NCBI RefSeq assembly: GCF_040954835.1
Contig: NC_090712.1
Coordinates: forward strand, 1,373,284 to 1,437,283
Source of the DNA: Lepisosteus oculatus
Taxonomy: Eukaryota > Chordata > Actinopteri > Semionotiformes > Lepisosteidae
Reading direction: 5' to 3'
Length of the DNA stretch: 64,000 nt
Made by a program: the position numbers and the translations under genes. The stretch's first letter is position 1, and every line of letters begins with the position of its first letter. The notes under the pieces are model-generated. The model worked only from the letters and a program-made list of their open reading frames with translations. It did no database searches and had not been told where the DNA came from. Of this stretch, positions 30,260 to 42,598 are shown piece after piece.

Positions 30260-33200
30260 TTTGGGGCGTGTGGCGTGCGCTGGGGCAGCGAAGAGGCGTG
30301 GGGGTTCGGAGCCTGGCGACAGCTTTAGAGGTGCCGATTTCCTCCCGCTCCCCGGCTGAGCGCTTCAAGCAGAGTGCTGGCGTGTCCGCGGGGAGGTGGC
30401 GATAAACACCCACACGCCGGCCATCCCTGAGCCAATCACAGCGCCGGGCTCGCAAGTGAAAGGCAGTCTCTTTGGGATTTACTGCAGCTGGCCTGTATCA
30501 GAGGGAGAGGCAGCAGGGCAGGTGCCAGAGCCCTGCTTTAGTCGGGCGCGCATTGGTTTATAAGGACTGAGCGCAGGGATTCGGCACGCGATGCTGGGAG
30601 CACATGGACTCCAGTGAAGGAGGATAATGAAATAGGAAAACACAGCCCCTCCCCAGTGCTGATCCTCTCCTGGCTCTCTCGGTATTTTCTGTCATTTCCT
30701 CAAGTGGATTGAGCTCCGCACAGCAAGCAGCTGAATGAAACACCTTGCTGTGAGTTAATAAACAGCTGTGAGTGGGGAAGGGGAAGGGGCTGGGGTGGGG
30801 ATGAGTTTGTATTATCCCAAGCTCCTAGTCCTGGAGTCTCTTCGCTTCAGTAGGGTTGGATGAGATCAGGTTTGAGACATGGAGAATACAAGCTAGACAA
30901 AGGGAACAACGTAGTTCTGAAACCTGTTTTTTTGTAAATTTGCGTTGGGTTTCACATGTTCGCAGAAAGGCCCATTTTTTAAGACCGGTAACTATTGTGG
31001 ACTTGCATTAACGGCATTTCTCAATTTTTCTGATGCCTGTTGAAATCTTGCTTTTCTTACCACTAAAGGCAAGAGAAAGGTGTGTGTTGTTGGAAAGTTA
31101 AAAGAACATCACAAAAAGATTTTTTGTTGGAGCTATGTCACCATTCAATACGACGAGACATGAAGAGGTGATCCTGGCAGGATTACATGTAAGAAATTTT
31201 CATTCGCCCAGGATGAAAAGGGGTGGGTGTGACACCAGACTGACAGGAAGTCCTTGCCAGTGTGGGGCGTTATTATAAGAAAGACAGGGAGAGGCTGGCT
31301 TTTCAGCAGGGGAGCCAAACAGCATGTCCTCAGCATCGTGCCAGACAAATCCTAATGCGAGCTATAAATGACAATCCCTACTATGATATGCAAGCAAAGG
31401 AAGGAAGATTCACAGATTTTACACATCAGACAAATAATAAGTGCTGCACTTCCTAAATCCATCCAGAGATAAGTGATTCCAGGATAAAGTCCCTGTCCTC
31501 CTTTCCCCTTCCCAGCTTTCCTCTGATGGAAAGTTATGAGAAGTGATTGGCACATGGACAGGTTGCATGGCAGGGAGTGTTAAAGGCACTCGTCTCTGGT
31601 CTTCGTGTGCGGTAGTGCAGAGTCCTTGAACAATCAAGCAATGCCTTAACTGCAGCTTGTCGGTGCACTGTGTTGCCCAGAGATGACAAGGCTACAGTAA
31701 AAGAGCCTTAGGCTCATCTCCTTGTGAAATGAAAAGCCCTTCGATGCAATTCCATGCACAAGTAATAAAGTGTTACCCTTTCAAACCTGGAAGGAGAGTA
31801 AGAGTGTTCTATCCCAACCCCTGTTGAGGCTGCTTGAGACTTTCCCCGGATACAAACATACACAAAGTAACACAAAAATCAGATCTGATGGGTAAATTGA
31901 ATAGATCGGTGTTTGGGCATTTCTGAAGGGTAACTGCAACCTAAACACGGGGATTCGCAAAAAATGCTCTTCCTGTTGCAGAAGGATTATTTCAATACTG
32001 TATAACCTGGTCTGTCTTGAGGCAGTGACGTTAACTGGGGACAAGGATCCGATCTGCCAAAAATGAAAATGTTGAGGGTGTTTTTGTAGAAAGTGTTGAA
32101 TCTGTTCCTAATCAGGGTTGCAGGACTGAGTTCTGTAGACAGGTAAGCAGACAGTATACAGTGAGGGACTATGACTATTGACTGTTGACTCTGGGCTGGC
32201 TGTTTAATTTTCCTAACGGATCACATGGCAGATTTAATCATGATCCTTCGTGGAGTTGCTGGTAAATTAAATGAGATGCAAACCTGGATGTGTATTTACA
32301 TTCTGTGACATCACTGGATTGTTATACAGCATGAATCTCTGTCTTTAATGTATTTCTAATTACCCCTGGAGACGATACCCTGGAATGTAATGATGATATA
32401 GGGCTGAAAAGTCAAAATAAAAAGAAGAGTGAAAAACGTTGAGGAAGACCTCTGCCTGGTGCTGCTGTGAGTTACAGAGCAGATTCCTCGGTGCTTGCAG
32501 GGCTTTGCAAAACTCACCCAGGACCCAGATGGGTTTTCCAGCCACGCTGAGATCAGACATTGTGCTCCATCTCCTTCTTTGCATCTTTGTATGGAATCCT
32601 CAAAAACAGTGCGTACCAACTATTAATAGCCATAACCCGGTTTATTAATGTTCACAGGCTGTAATCCTGGGGGACTGTCAAACAGGGTCAGGAAGCACTG
32701 TCTGAGAATGGGCTTTGGTGTGTGTCTTCTCCGTGAAATTGCCACTAATTCCAGTCTGAGCAGCCTTTGCAGTTTTTAGGTCAGATAAAACACCACAGAA
32801 ACAAAAAATAGTTAAGGATGTTTCCCATGCTGGGAAAATTTACAGGCTGGGAAAGTACAGGACATTCATAAGAACGTACAGTAAGAAAGTTTTAAAAGTA
32901 AAGGAAGCCAATCACTCCACCTAGCCTGTTTGGTCAAATATTGTCCCTGTCTGATTCAGGTGACTTCTGGTTCTGTGTAATGATGTTCATATATTGCTGC
33001 CAAAACAGGCTACAGTTCATGCTCAGGTCCTGGAGGTCTGCTTGCTCTTTATTGTTGCCTAAACTCCCACTTGCTCTAGTTTTTCAAATAACTAGATTAA
33101 ACACAGATCTGGGTCGGTTTTAAGATGCACCTGAATCAAGCATGTCTGTTATGTTACATTTTAGATGGACTTTTAATTATGTCTAGTTAAACACATAATT

Positions 33201-35819
33201 AGATCATTTAAGCTGATTGAGACCTAAATTTACTACTTAAAAGGGATTTATAATGTATCATATACTGTATTATTGTGTGAGGTCATTTAACTATTTACAT
33301 GAGAGCTCAGCCAAAGCTAAGCTGAGAACTCAAGTCCGGGTCTGAACTGCTTAGAGACCAGAGGGAGTCTGGCAGAAGTGTGTTTCCTTTTCCAGCAGGG
33401 CGGCGCCCTGGAGCTACCAGAGAAGCATCCAGTTCTGCACCTGTTGTCCACCTGCAGCCCCAGGGTGTGTCTGTTGTAAACGCCCAGCTGGGAAAAGGCA
33501 GCTGCTTCAATGTGCACTGTGTCTCCCTGTGTGCCTCTGGAAACACAGCTAACCATGGTGCTTGCTGGGCGTCCCTGTTTGACTTGATGCTTACTGCCTC
33601 TGGGGAAATCCTGGTATAATGTTCCACGTCCAAACCAGCCATCTCCGTCTAGTGTTTGAGCTGCTCAGGACCTCCTAAACCTCTTTTGATTTCAGCCTGA
33701 TCCCAAACCCTGAGGCCCCGCACAGCTGTGCCATGGATCTGTTCCATAAAAGCCACGAGTGGCACGCAAGGGAATTCTGACTGGAATGAGCAAAGGAAGT
33801 CTAAATAATGGTGATCTTTTTGTCAGAAAAAGGCAAAAACCGTCTGCTAACTAGACAATGACGAACGCGTTAATGCAATTAATATTAATATTGGTGGCTG
33901 ACATCACTGCATCTAAACAACCTCAGCCTCCATCTGCAGGGTGAATGCCCTGGGTATAAAAATATAAAATACAGTTTTTGTGAAACCTGCGATTTTTTAT
34001 TTGGGACATTGACACCTTGACTACTGACAATTTGCAGCATCTTCCTGCCATCAAACCATCGCACGGCCAGTGTTGCCGAGTTGGAATTTATGGGTAAGAT
34101 CTTGCAGTAGAATTTTCTGTAAGATTTTCGAGATTTCCGGTATTTTGGTCTCATGTTTTTCATTTCTTATCCAGACGGGCAACTTTGCTACCTGCGAGAT
34201 GGAATTGATGGTTTTTCAGAAGATGGGTGCTGAGGATTTTGAAATGCGGCTTGTTGGATTACAGTGCTCTGGCTTGTGGACCTCAGTGTTTAGAGATCTG
34301 TGGTGCCCACTTGAGGCACTGGAGAAAGGTCACAGGTCTTTATTGTGACTGGTTGGAAGTCCCAGCCTGTGAAATCTGTTCGAAGAAAGTGGCTCTCTAT
34401 AATTACCTCTAGTAACAGATATCTTCATGTGTGGAAGGCAGTTCTTTGTCCCTCCCAGTGCCAGTTAATGACAGAGCTCTCAGAGGCTTGTGTACTGCTT
34501 TCACTATCAAACTACGAGCCCGGGGCTGGAGAACTCAGCAGGGGGACGCAGAGGAAAGCAGGAGCAGGGCCACACTCAGCGGTAAGATTACATCTTTATT
34601 AAAGAAGCTGATAAAATTGAAGTAGGATTATTATCGATGGTAGGCAGGTTGAATAAGTTAATTCTTGTCCATAGCTGAAAGGCTGCCAGCCCCTGGTCTT
34701 TGCGTTAAGTCAGGGCAGTTAGTTTCGTTGTCCAAACTAGTAAACATTTCTCTTGCCAGTGCCTGTGCAAATCTCTACTAATGACAAATCTGCAGATGTT
34801 CTAAAAACTGTGACTTGGGGCTGTTACACGTGATTTTCCCCCAGCTGCAGGGTATTTGTTTAATTTTGATTAAAGGGAATAATATCAGTAGCCCAGTGTG
34901 TGTGGCTGTGGCCACACTCCGTCTCTTTCTGATTAAATCTGTCTGCAGCCTATATTACCCGGAACGAGGCAGGCACATTTAATCCACCTGCTGTGGCATG
35001 CTTGGTCTCTGTTGGAGGTCACTGGGAGATTAAGAAAATAACACAACCATCTGTCTTTTGATTGAGGGTACCGTCCAATAGCATCAACAACTTTATTTCT
35101 GAGTGTTGAACAGCTATACGCATATTTAAAAAAAAAACTTTCAGGGATTTTTTTCAAGGTCTTATTAGTTCCAATTTTACCACTCAGTCATTTTAACTGC
35201 TTATTAATTTATATTTTTTTGGGCTAAACTAGACTTTTCTAGTTGTTGATAAAAGGAACCTCATCTCAAGATACAGCTGCTATAAAACTCTTCCAGAAAT
35301 GTACATTTGTTTTTCCAGTGAAATACATAGACTAGTTAATGAAGGTGAATAGGATCTGGGTGGTACAAGACTGTGAAACACATCATACATAGACAGACAG
35401 GACTGTCCAATCGAGGGCCAGTGTTCAAATTTTCATTCAATCCATTACTTAAATCACATAATTACTGTATCAATTGGTCTGAGTCTTCAGGCTTGAATAG
35501 ACCTGGCTATTCCATTGGACTTCACCCTGCCTGCCAGGAACCGTGGACCAGGGGAACAGAGGTCTCTGTATCCTGCAGCAATCTCAAGAAAAAAAAAAAA
35601 CGACCAGAAATGTGTTGAAATGGAGGATGGGAATTCACATGCAATTCACATGCATATTTCTGCTTGCAGGATTGTTTTTCGTGATCCTGAACCTTGTGTG
35701 AGTGGTGATAATGTATCTGCTCTCAAAACACTGATGTGATTGGAAGCTGATTGTAAATCAAATACTGTATGTGTGCAACCTTAAACGTAGTAAATGAGGA
35801 TTTAGACTTGAGATTATAG
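30260..35819. other. Upstream region of the smim28-like gene and intergenic DNA
   Basis: The first ~200 bp (30260-30460) are CpG-rich and are the likely smim28 promoter or 5' UTR. A phrase close to 'gataatgaaataggaaaaca' occurs near 29280 and again near 30623, a short duplicated block. No gene or clear transposon was recognised in the remainder. Confidence 0.45.
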
Positions 35820-35821
35820 AA

Positions 35822-36095
35822 GATCACTTTATTAGCCACATACAGTTTCTTGCATTAGGAATTTGTCTTTTCGCAGACCCCAGCTTGCTCTCCATGAGAC
35901 ACACAGACGGGGGAGAGAAGCTTGGGGGTCAGAGTGCAGGGTTAGCCATTGTACAGCACCCCTGAAGCAGCTGGGGTTAAGGGCCTTGCTCAGGGGCCCA
36001 ACGGAGTAGGATTCCTCTGCTGGTCGTGGGATTTGAACCGGCAACCTTCATCCCACAGGCACAGATCCTGAGCCACAGAGCCACCGCTCTGCCCC
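35822..36095 (-). mobile_element. tRNA-derived SINE, copy 2
   Basis: Minus-strand, near full-length copy of the family at 18819, with the same body (caaggcccttaaccccagct) and 3' end (gtggctaataaagtgatctt). The head B-box region reads ggttcaaatcc. Confidence 0.75.
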
Positions 36096-36679
36096 AGAGA
36101 GTAGAAATGATGGTGAAAGGCAGTGACATCATGCAGCTCTGCTTGACTGCTGGACTGTATTGTCTGGGTTAACAGTCTTGGGCTCCTTGAGATTGTTTCA
36201 AGATGTCCAGTAGGTTAGGGTGAAGAATACCATATCCAGGTCTCTTGAGGCACAAAGAGCTCGGAGAAGGTGTGAAAGTTTTGATACGCATGAATAAAAT
36301 GGATATCAGTCTTTTATCTAAAAAATCTTCCATGAGACCTGAAACTGCCCACCTTCGTAACTGAGGATGTGTTCAGGCGAGTACATGTGCTAACACCGTT
36401 CAGGCATTTGTGTTTTATTGACTCTTCCTTTCTTTCCTTCACCTGCTTGTTCTCTGTGCCACAGTGGCATGAGTCTGCTGAGGAGATCGCCACTGGAAAT
36501 CAGAATACTCTGAACGGACTTGGCTGATTAAATAAAGGCCCATCACTACTAGTCCTGGCACAGTGAGAAGGTACAGTAGGTGTAATGACTAATTCCAGCT
36601 CTTGTTCTGTATCCTTACAAGAGCTTATCTTGAGAACGTGCACCTACCCATTAAACCAGACGGACACAGAGAGCTTCTT

Positions 36680-39600
36680 TTGCTTCTTTATTCTACAACA
36701 CATTCAACATAAATTACAATCAGGACACACTTTGGATTATACAGAATATATTATATTTTTTATTATTTTTTAAACAAAGTACATCAGCCACACAAATGCC
36801 TCATTTTCAGCAGCAACAAAACAAAATATTACAAAATAATTAAGTCCCTAGAGCGATCAATGGCAGAAGCTTTGAAATCAGTCCACATGGTTATTGGCCT
36901 CTCAGTTATGAAGAAAATGTGTCTCTGTATTGCGCCAGTTTTGCGTGTCATTTTGAGTGTGAGCTGTGGACTGTTACTGTTAAATCTCCTCACAGAATTA
37001 GGCAATATGTACATCTTGCTATATTGTATATTTGGTCATATTAAGTGGTAGCGCACAACCAATAGACATGGTTAATGCACCATTTCGAAATACAAATTTC
37101 AGTCATTAAAAAGATTCCTGTGGAAAACATTTTTCCATTTCCTAAAGAACACTGGTAATTGTGGAGTGGCAGATGACTCATTTTGGCTGTACACATCCAT
37201 TGGGCTAAATTTGGAAAAAAAAACTTAACTATCTTTACATATGGTAGATATCAATTTGAAACATGGATATATGGGCTATAAATCAGTGCACATTTCTTTC
37301 GGGGGCCTGATCAACAAACCGAGTATTCTATATCCAATCTTATGATACTGCTGCTGAAAATCAACAATCTAGAGGTTAAGCACATTACAAGGTAAATAAA
37401 TTACTATTTGTTGCGTCCCATATGTCATTTGGTGGTCTTTCAGAAAAAAAACAAGATAATAGTATTGGTCTACAAGACCAATTTTGCTTGACCACAATCA
37501 AAACAAAATCAAATAATTAAGCCCTTTTGCACTGTCAAGTCACTAAATTATGAAGGAGATATGGCCGGGGGCCTGACCAATAATTAGTTGTAACGTGGGA
37601 CAATTAAAAGGAGTTTGGATTTAGAATAAGACAACTTTCCATGTGCCATATCCACATTTATCTTTTAAGAAACCAACGTTTAAAAAGATCGTATTAATTA
37701 GCATGCAATATGGTTTAAACACTATCAAAGGCTTTCATGTTTTTTGTAACAGCCAGCAAATTTGTAAAGTACACGTACTGTAGATGACCTCTGTCTAATA
37801 ATTCAGTTTAGACTTTCTGCATCCTTCTTTAGAACTGTCATTAGCCCCTGTATTTGTCCTTTGTGAAGGAAACCATCCTAGACTATGGCATTACTAGAGA
37901 ATGAAAAAATAAATCTAGCCTTTTACTAGTACTCCTGAAAATCGAAATAGAAAAATAACCAAGCATATTCAATCCTACAGCAGAGAGAAAGGCTCCTGGA
38001 TAAGGGCACTGGTCAGTTTGGACCAGCAGGGTTTGACACTCATACAAACCCTGTGCTTGACCAGATCAGCTAGCTGGGCACCAAACCTGAACATGAAGAG
38101 CACGTTCTGGGTCATCATCAGTATATGACAGCAGCCGTAGAGCAAAGCCATTGTTTTCATAAGAGGATTGTTCCAGTACAACTGAATGAATGTGCATCAA
38201 CAGCCACTGCAACAATGACCCCTTGCACTAAAGAAATGTTCTGATATCAATTCAGATGAATGTCCAGGAGACATTGTCATTTCCATCAAAGAAATCAATG
38301 GCAGACTTGTGAAACAAACAAAATGTCACTGACCAGAACAGTACCTCAGTGCTAGATCCTTCGCCAGCAGGATTAAGGGTCAGTGGATCTGAGGAGCACT
38401 AAGGCTTCAGTGAAAGAACAGGCAGTGCCTGCTCTCGCAAGGCCTTCAGAGAGGAAGAGGAGACACAGGAGTAACCCTTCTGGCTTTGCTAACACCCTCT
38501 CTGTTCCCCAAGCCAACGGCTAACCTGTTTTGACCTTTTCTTAACTACAACTCCGAACGCGACTTGGGATTTAAAGAGCAAAATTAAAAAAAAAAACGTA
38601 CAACAGGACTACTTACACCAACGGCCAAATCTTTGGTCTTTTTTTTCCCCTAACGGATGAGCAAACGAAGGCTAGCCGGAGAATAAAAGGATGCTGGCAC
38701 AACTGATACAGGTGGGGTAAATACTGAAAACAAGGAATAAAATGTATTTGGACACTGCACGTAAGAAAATATTTACATTGTTTCTCAGGAAAAAAAACAG
38801 CTTTACATCCATGTCTCAAATGCAAAAAAGTTCTACTGAGGTCCACACTCATCTTTAAGGGACAACCCCAACAGGCCAGGTTGTGATCGAAGACTTCTGA
38901 CATCACATCTATGCTGCTGTCGGTGATGCAGTGTTGCTGTGGTAACACACGGTTTAATCACGCAAGCTGCTGTCTTCATCCTTAAGGGTTTCACAGCACG
39001 TGAGTAAGCAAGAGCACAATGCTGGCTATCTAACGTTAAAAAAAACTTTAGCAAGATAGACCACCCTCTTCTCTCATATTTGCTTTCAGTTTCACAGAAT
39101 ATGAATGAGGAGATGAATTCACCTGCAGGAAGCCGGACCCACGCTGTTGTAGTAAAGTAAGAGGGTGGTTTGGATCTGCAGAGATTGAAGGGGTGCTAAC
39201 AAATAGAACTACAGGGGCCAGAGCAGCTCCATTGCCAGACCTGAACCAAGCCTCCTGCTGGTAATTAAAATGACCTTTTTTTGTAGGTAACCTGTGCAAA
39301 ACTGTGCTGCTATTTTAATCCACCATCAGCCCCTCAAAGGGGTGGTGTGATTCCACTCAGCCTCCAGATGTTGGTGTTGGCCTGGAGCAGCAGGACCGGG
39401 CATAAGGGCACTGACTGAGACACAAACAGCGGGACACAGATGGTGTGTCAGGGGCAATGGTCTTTGCTGGGTCGAGCAAGCTCCTGTGTGGAGAATATGA
39501 TAGACACAAAAGGTTGCTCAAAAACAATACTCACAAAAATTCCCCAATTTAGGTAATTAGATGTAATCAAAAGTATCCAAAAAGCAAGTACTATATGGTA

Positions 39601-42406
39601 TTACTAAAATATTTACCTTTTAATTCTTCTTTATTAAATAAAATGCATTCGTTCCATGTTTCAAATCTGAACTATTTAAAAGGCTTTGGTAATCCCGCAA
39701 TTAAACAACAGCTGATAAAAATACCACCCCAGCCAAAACCTTCCTGTCAAGTGTAAGTCTTTGTCATTCATCAAAATGTGGCAATAAAGAATGGGACCTG
39801 CTGTCTCTGTTGTGTTAGGTTTTGCACTTGCTTCTGCAAAACCTAAATACAGGAGGAGTTATTCCTAATATAGTTCTTATTCTGGCTTTTGCTCTCCATC
39901 ACAATACTATAGGAATGCATGATGTAATTTCCCCCTCCACTTTTAAAAATGTTTCTACAGATCTACTCTGTAGCATAAACCTTCGAGGTGTTTTAGTTTG
40001 GGGAAACTTAGATGGCAAAGCCTCACAATCTAATCTCCCAAAGCTAACTTTCTTGAACTGAAATATCAGCACTGGGCGCTAGACAGTGTTGTAGCGGGCA
40101 CAGTGCGCGGATGACATACAAGAGGAAAGTGCTTCATAGGCCATGTGAGCAGAAGAGGATTTTAAAACATGCACCGCAAAGCTGTGTAGTTAGTCACAGG
40201 AAAGAGGAAGCTGTCCAGCCTGCTGCGATAAACTCTGGGCTGTCTCCTGATCCTGACATTTGCCACTGGCTGATGGGGATGAGGATGAGTCGGGACAAGG
40301 AGAAAGTCTTTAATACTTATGAACATGGTTTTAATCCGAAAGCACTGGGGAGCGTGAATCTGTAGTTTTATCAAAGCTTTCAATTTATATGGGACAAAGC
40401 AGAGGGTGATCTGATAGAAAGTGGGTTAAGATCATTTGAAGGGGATCTTGTCTGTACAAACAGCTGCACGAACATGCTGAGAAGGAGTGACAGTCTTCTC
40501 GCACTGTGACGCTCTGCATGGAGGAAAACAGACCCATGCTGCATCTGGAACGCTGGTGGATTAGCACAAACGCGCACAATAACAGGAACAAACACGCGCA
40601 AGGCAGGACAGAAAGTGGACAAGCCCCACACTCTCACGGTCGATGTGTTAACTGAACACTTTCCTGTACCATGACTGCCCACAGGGGGCTGAATAAGAAA
40701 CTCTAAAATGACTGTGATTATACATGTTCCTCTTACAATAGCAAGTAGTGCACAGTGTCACTCACATGCTGCTGATGATCTCTCCTGACGTTGTCAAATA
40801 TATACCACAAAATATCGGTGCAGTTTTCAATAATTTAGACAATAAAGGGTTGAATAAGCACAAATTAAAACACTGGTATTTATCAGGTATCATTCATTTT
40901 GAAAACAAATGCTCCACCTGGACAAATTTTTGGCGTTTTCACTACTTTTTGCCACCGTGCTCCTGAATGAGATGAAAGCTTTCTCAAACCGTCACACAGT
41001 CACAGAGTGAGCTGCAGTTCGACTCCCTTTGTGTTCAGTGTGACATGTTGCCAAGAAATGGTCTTTGCATGCAGGTCTCCGATGTCTTGAGCATTATGTT
41101 CAGGCATAACACAATACGTGCTTTGCCTGTAAGAGATTACGAGTCCAGTTTAAAATATTAATCTTTTAAAATGTTTTCAGAGAAAAATATATTAGGTTAG
41201 GGTTACCAAGCAAATCTGGCACTGCCACATAAATAAACTGTGCAAATCTGTTAGAAAAAACAATATTAATCTCTCTTATTATTAAGTAGAAAATTCAGTT
41301 GCTTTTCAAAACACTGAACATGGACCCAATTTAAAACCAGTAACAGTTTGATATTTCTTAGAAGAATGTATGGGGTCTGTTTGTTGGCTCATGAAATTCT
41401 GCCTAATCAGCTTTTTCCCAGATGGAACAGCAATTGGACAGAAATACAGGAGCACCTATACTGATCCCCAGGAGTCCTTTGGATTTTACCAGGCTACTCT
41501 TGACTCCTTTTATATATTTAATACTATTAATATGAATCATAATAGAATAGTTACTTTTGCTATACCCTGCCCCTTTGGAAGAGCCAGTTGTGCGTTTTTG
41601 CCATTTGGGCTCACCTGTGAACTGTGTGATCACACACGGGGAGAGTGGGGGCCCACAGCAGAGGACCGGCGCTGATTGGAATAGAGGCGCGTCCTTCACT
41701 GACAGCACTGCATGCCTGCAGGTCCTCGGGAGGCCACAGGGGGCGCTGTGTCACTGAGAGCTGACCCCACCCTACCCTTGGCAGCACACAGTTCCGCTGC
41801 TGCTTGGGGGATCCTGGTCCCAGTCGGTGGGTGACACGACCTAGACCTGAATCTGTGTTCATGGGTCAATCTATGCTTAGCCAAACACCATTAGGGCATT
41901 GGGCATGTGTGAGTTGCAGTCAATCAAATTTGCTAACTGCAACCACCTGCTCGGGTTTTCAGGTACAAGGGCTTGGTGTCATGTGCACAACTAATCCAAA
42001 CTATAGATGAAATGGGAACTTCTCATAAATCTGCACAATATGGTGTGGGAGTCTAAGGGAATTCATTACAGTTTCAAGAAAATATTAAGGTATCCCCTGT
42101 CTTTGGCAGGAACACACTTTACTCCATGCAAATGAACATGCCATCCGAGGACCGCAGGGTTCCTTAAAAAATAAACCTCTGATCGAATCAAGCATTGGCA
42201 CGGCTGTTGGCTGTTTTAGATCCTCTTTAATGGCGTATGATCTCTTGGATTTAGAATCACGGACGTTCCTCCAAAATGGGGAATGACTTTCCAAAGGCCT
42301 ACGAAGTCACAAGCTCACACCTGAGTCAAAGCTACACACCCAAACCGCTTTCCAAACCCTGGCGAGGTGGAGCTCCAGGTCTCCGCCCTTCAAAGCAGCT
42401 CAGGTC
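36680..42406 (-). other. arfgef3: Candidate very long 3' UTR of arfgef3
   Basis: These 5.7 kb downstream of the arfgef3 stop contain no recognisable SINE or LINE, unlike the rest of the window, and no other gene. On the minus strand an AATAAA lies near 36683, and a Pumilio-like TGTAAATA word lies near 38778. The human ARFGEF3 mRNA has a 3' UTR of several kilobases, so a single long UTR is plausible, but this is inference. Confidence 0.4.
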
Positions 42407-42598
42407 TCATGGAATGATCTCGTAGACCCTGCCCAGGCGCCCCAGCCATTCGCGGACGGCCTGGCGGACTCGGGCGTCAGTCACGTGGCAGGTGAGCTGG
42501 CTGACGCACGGGAAGACCGCAGGCTGCAGGGCCGTGAACGTGGGGTCCGGCAGGAGCTGGATCTGGTTGAGAATGGTCAACACCATGTTGGTCCACGC
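42407..42598 (-). CDS. arfgef3: arfgef3 terminal coding exon
   Basis: 63 codons plus [23 protein letters not shown] through [16 protein letters not shown], the conserved C-terminus of ARFGEF3. Phase 0 acceptor (ctgccctag). Confidence 0.95.
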   Translation of the reverse strand, partial: AWTNMVLTILNQIQLLPDPTFTALQPAVFPCVSQLTCHVTDARVRQAVREWLGRLGRVYEIIP

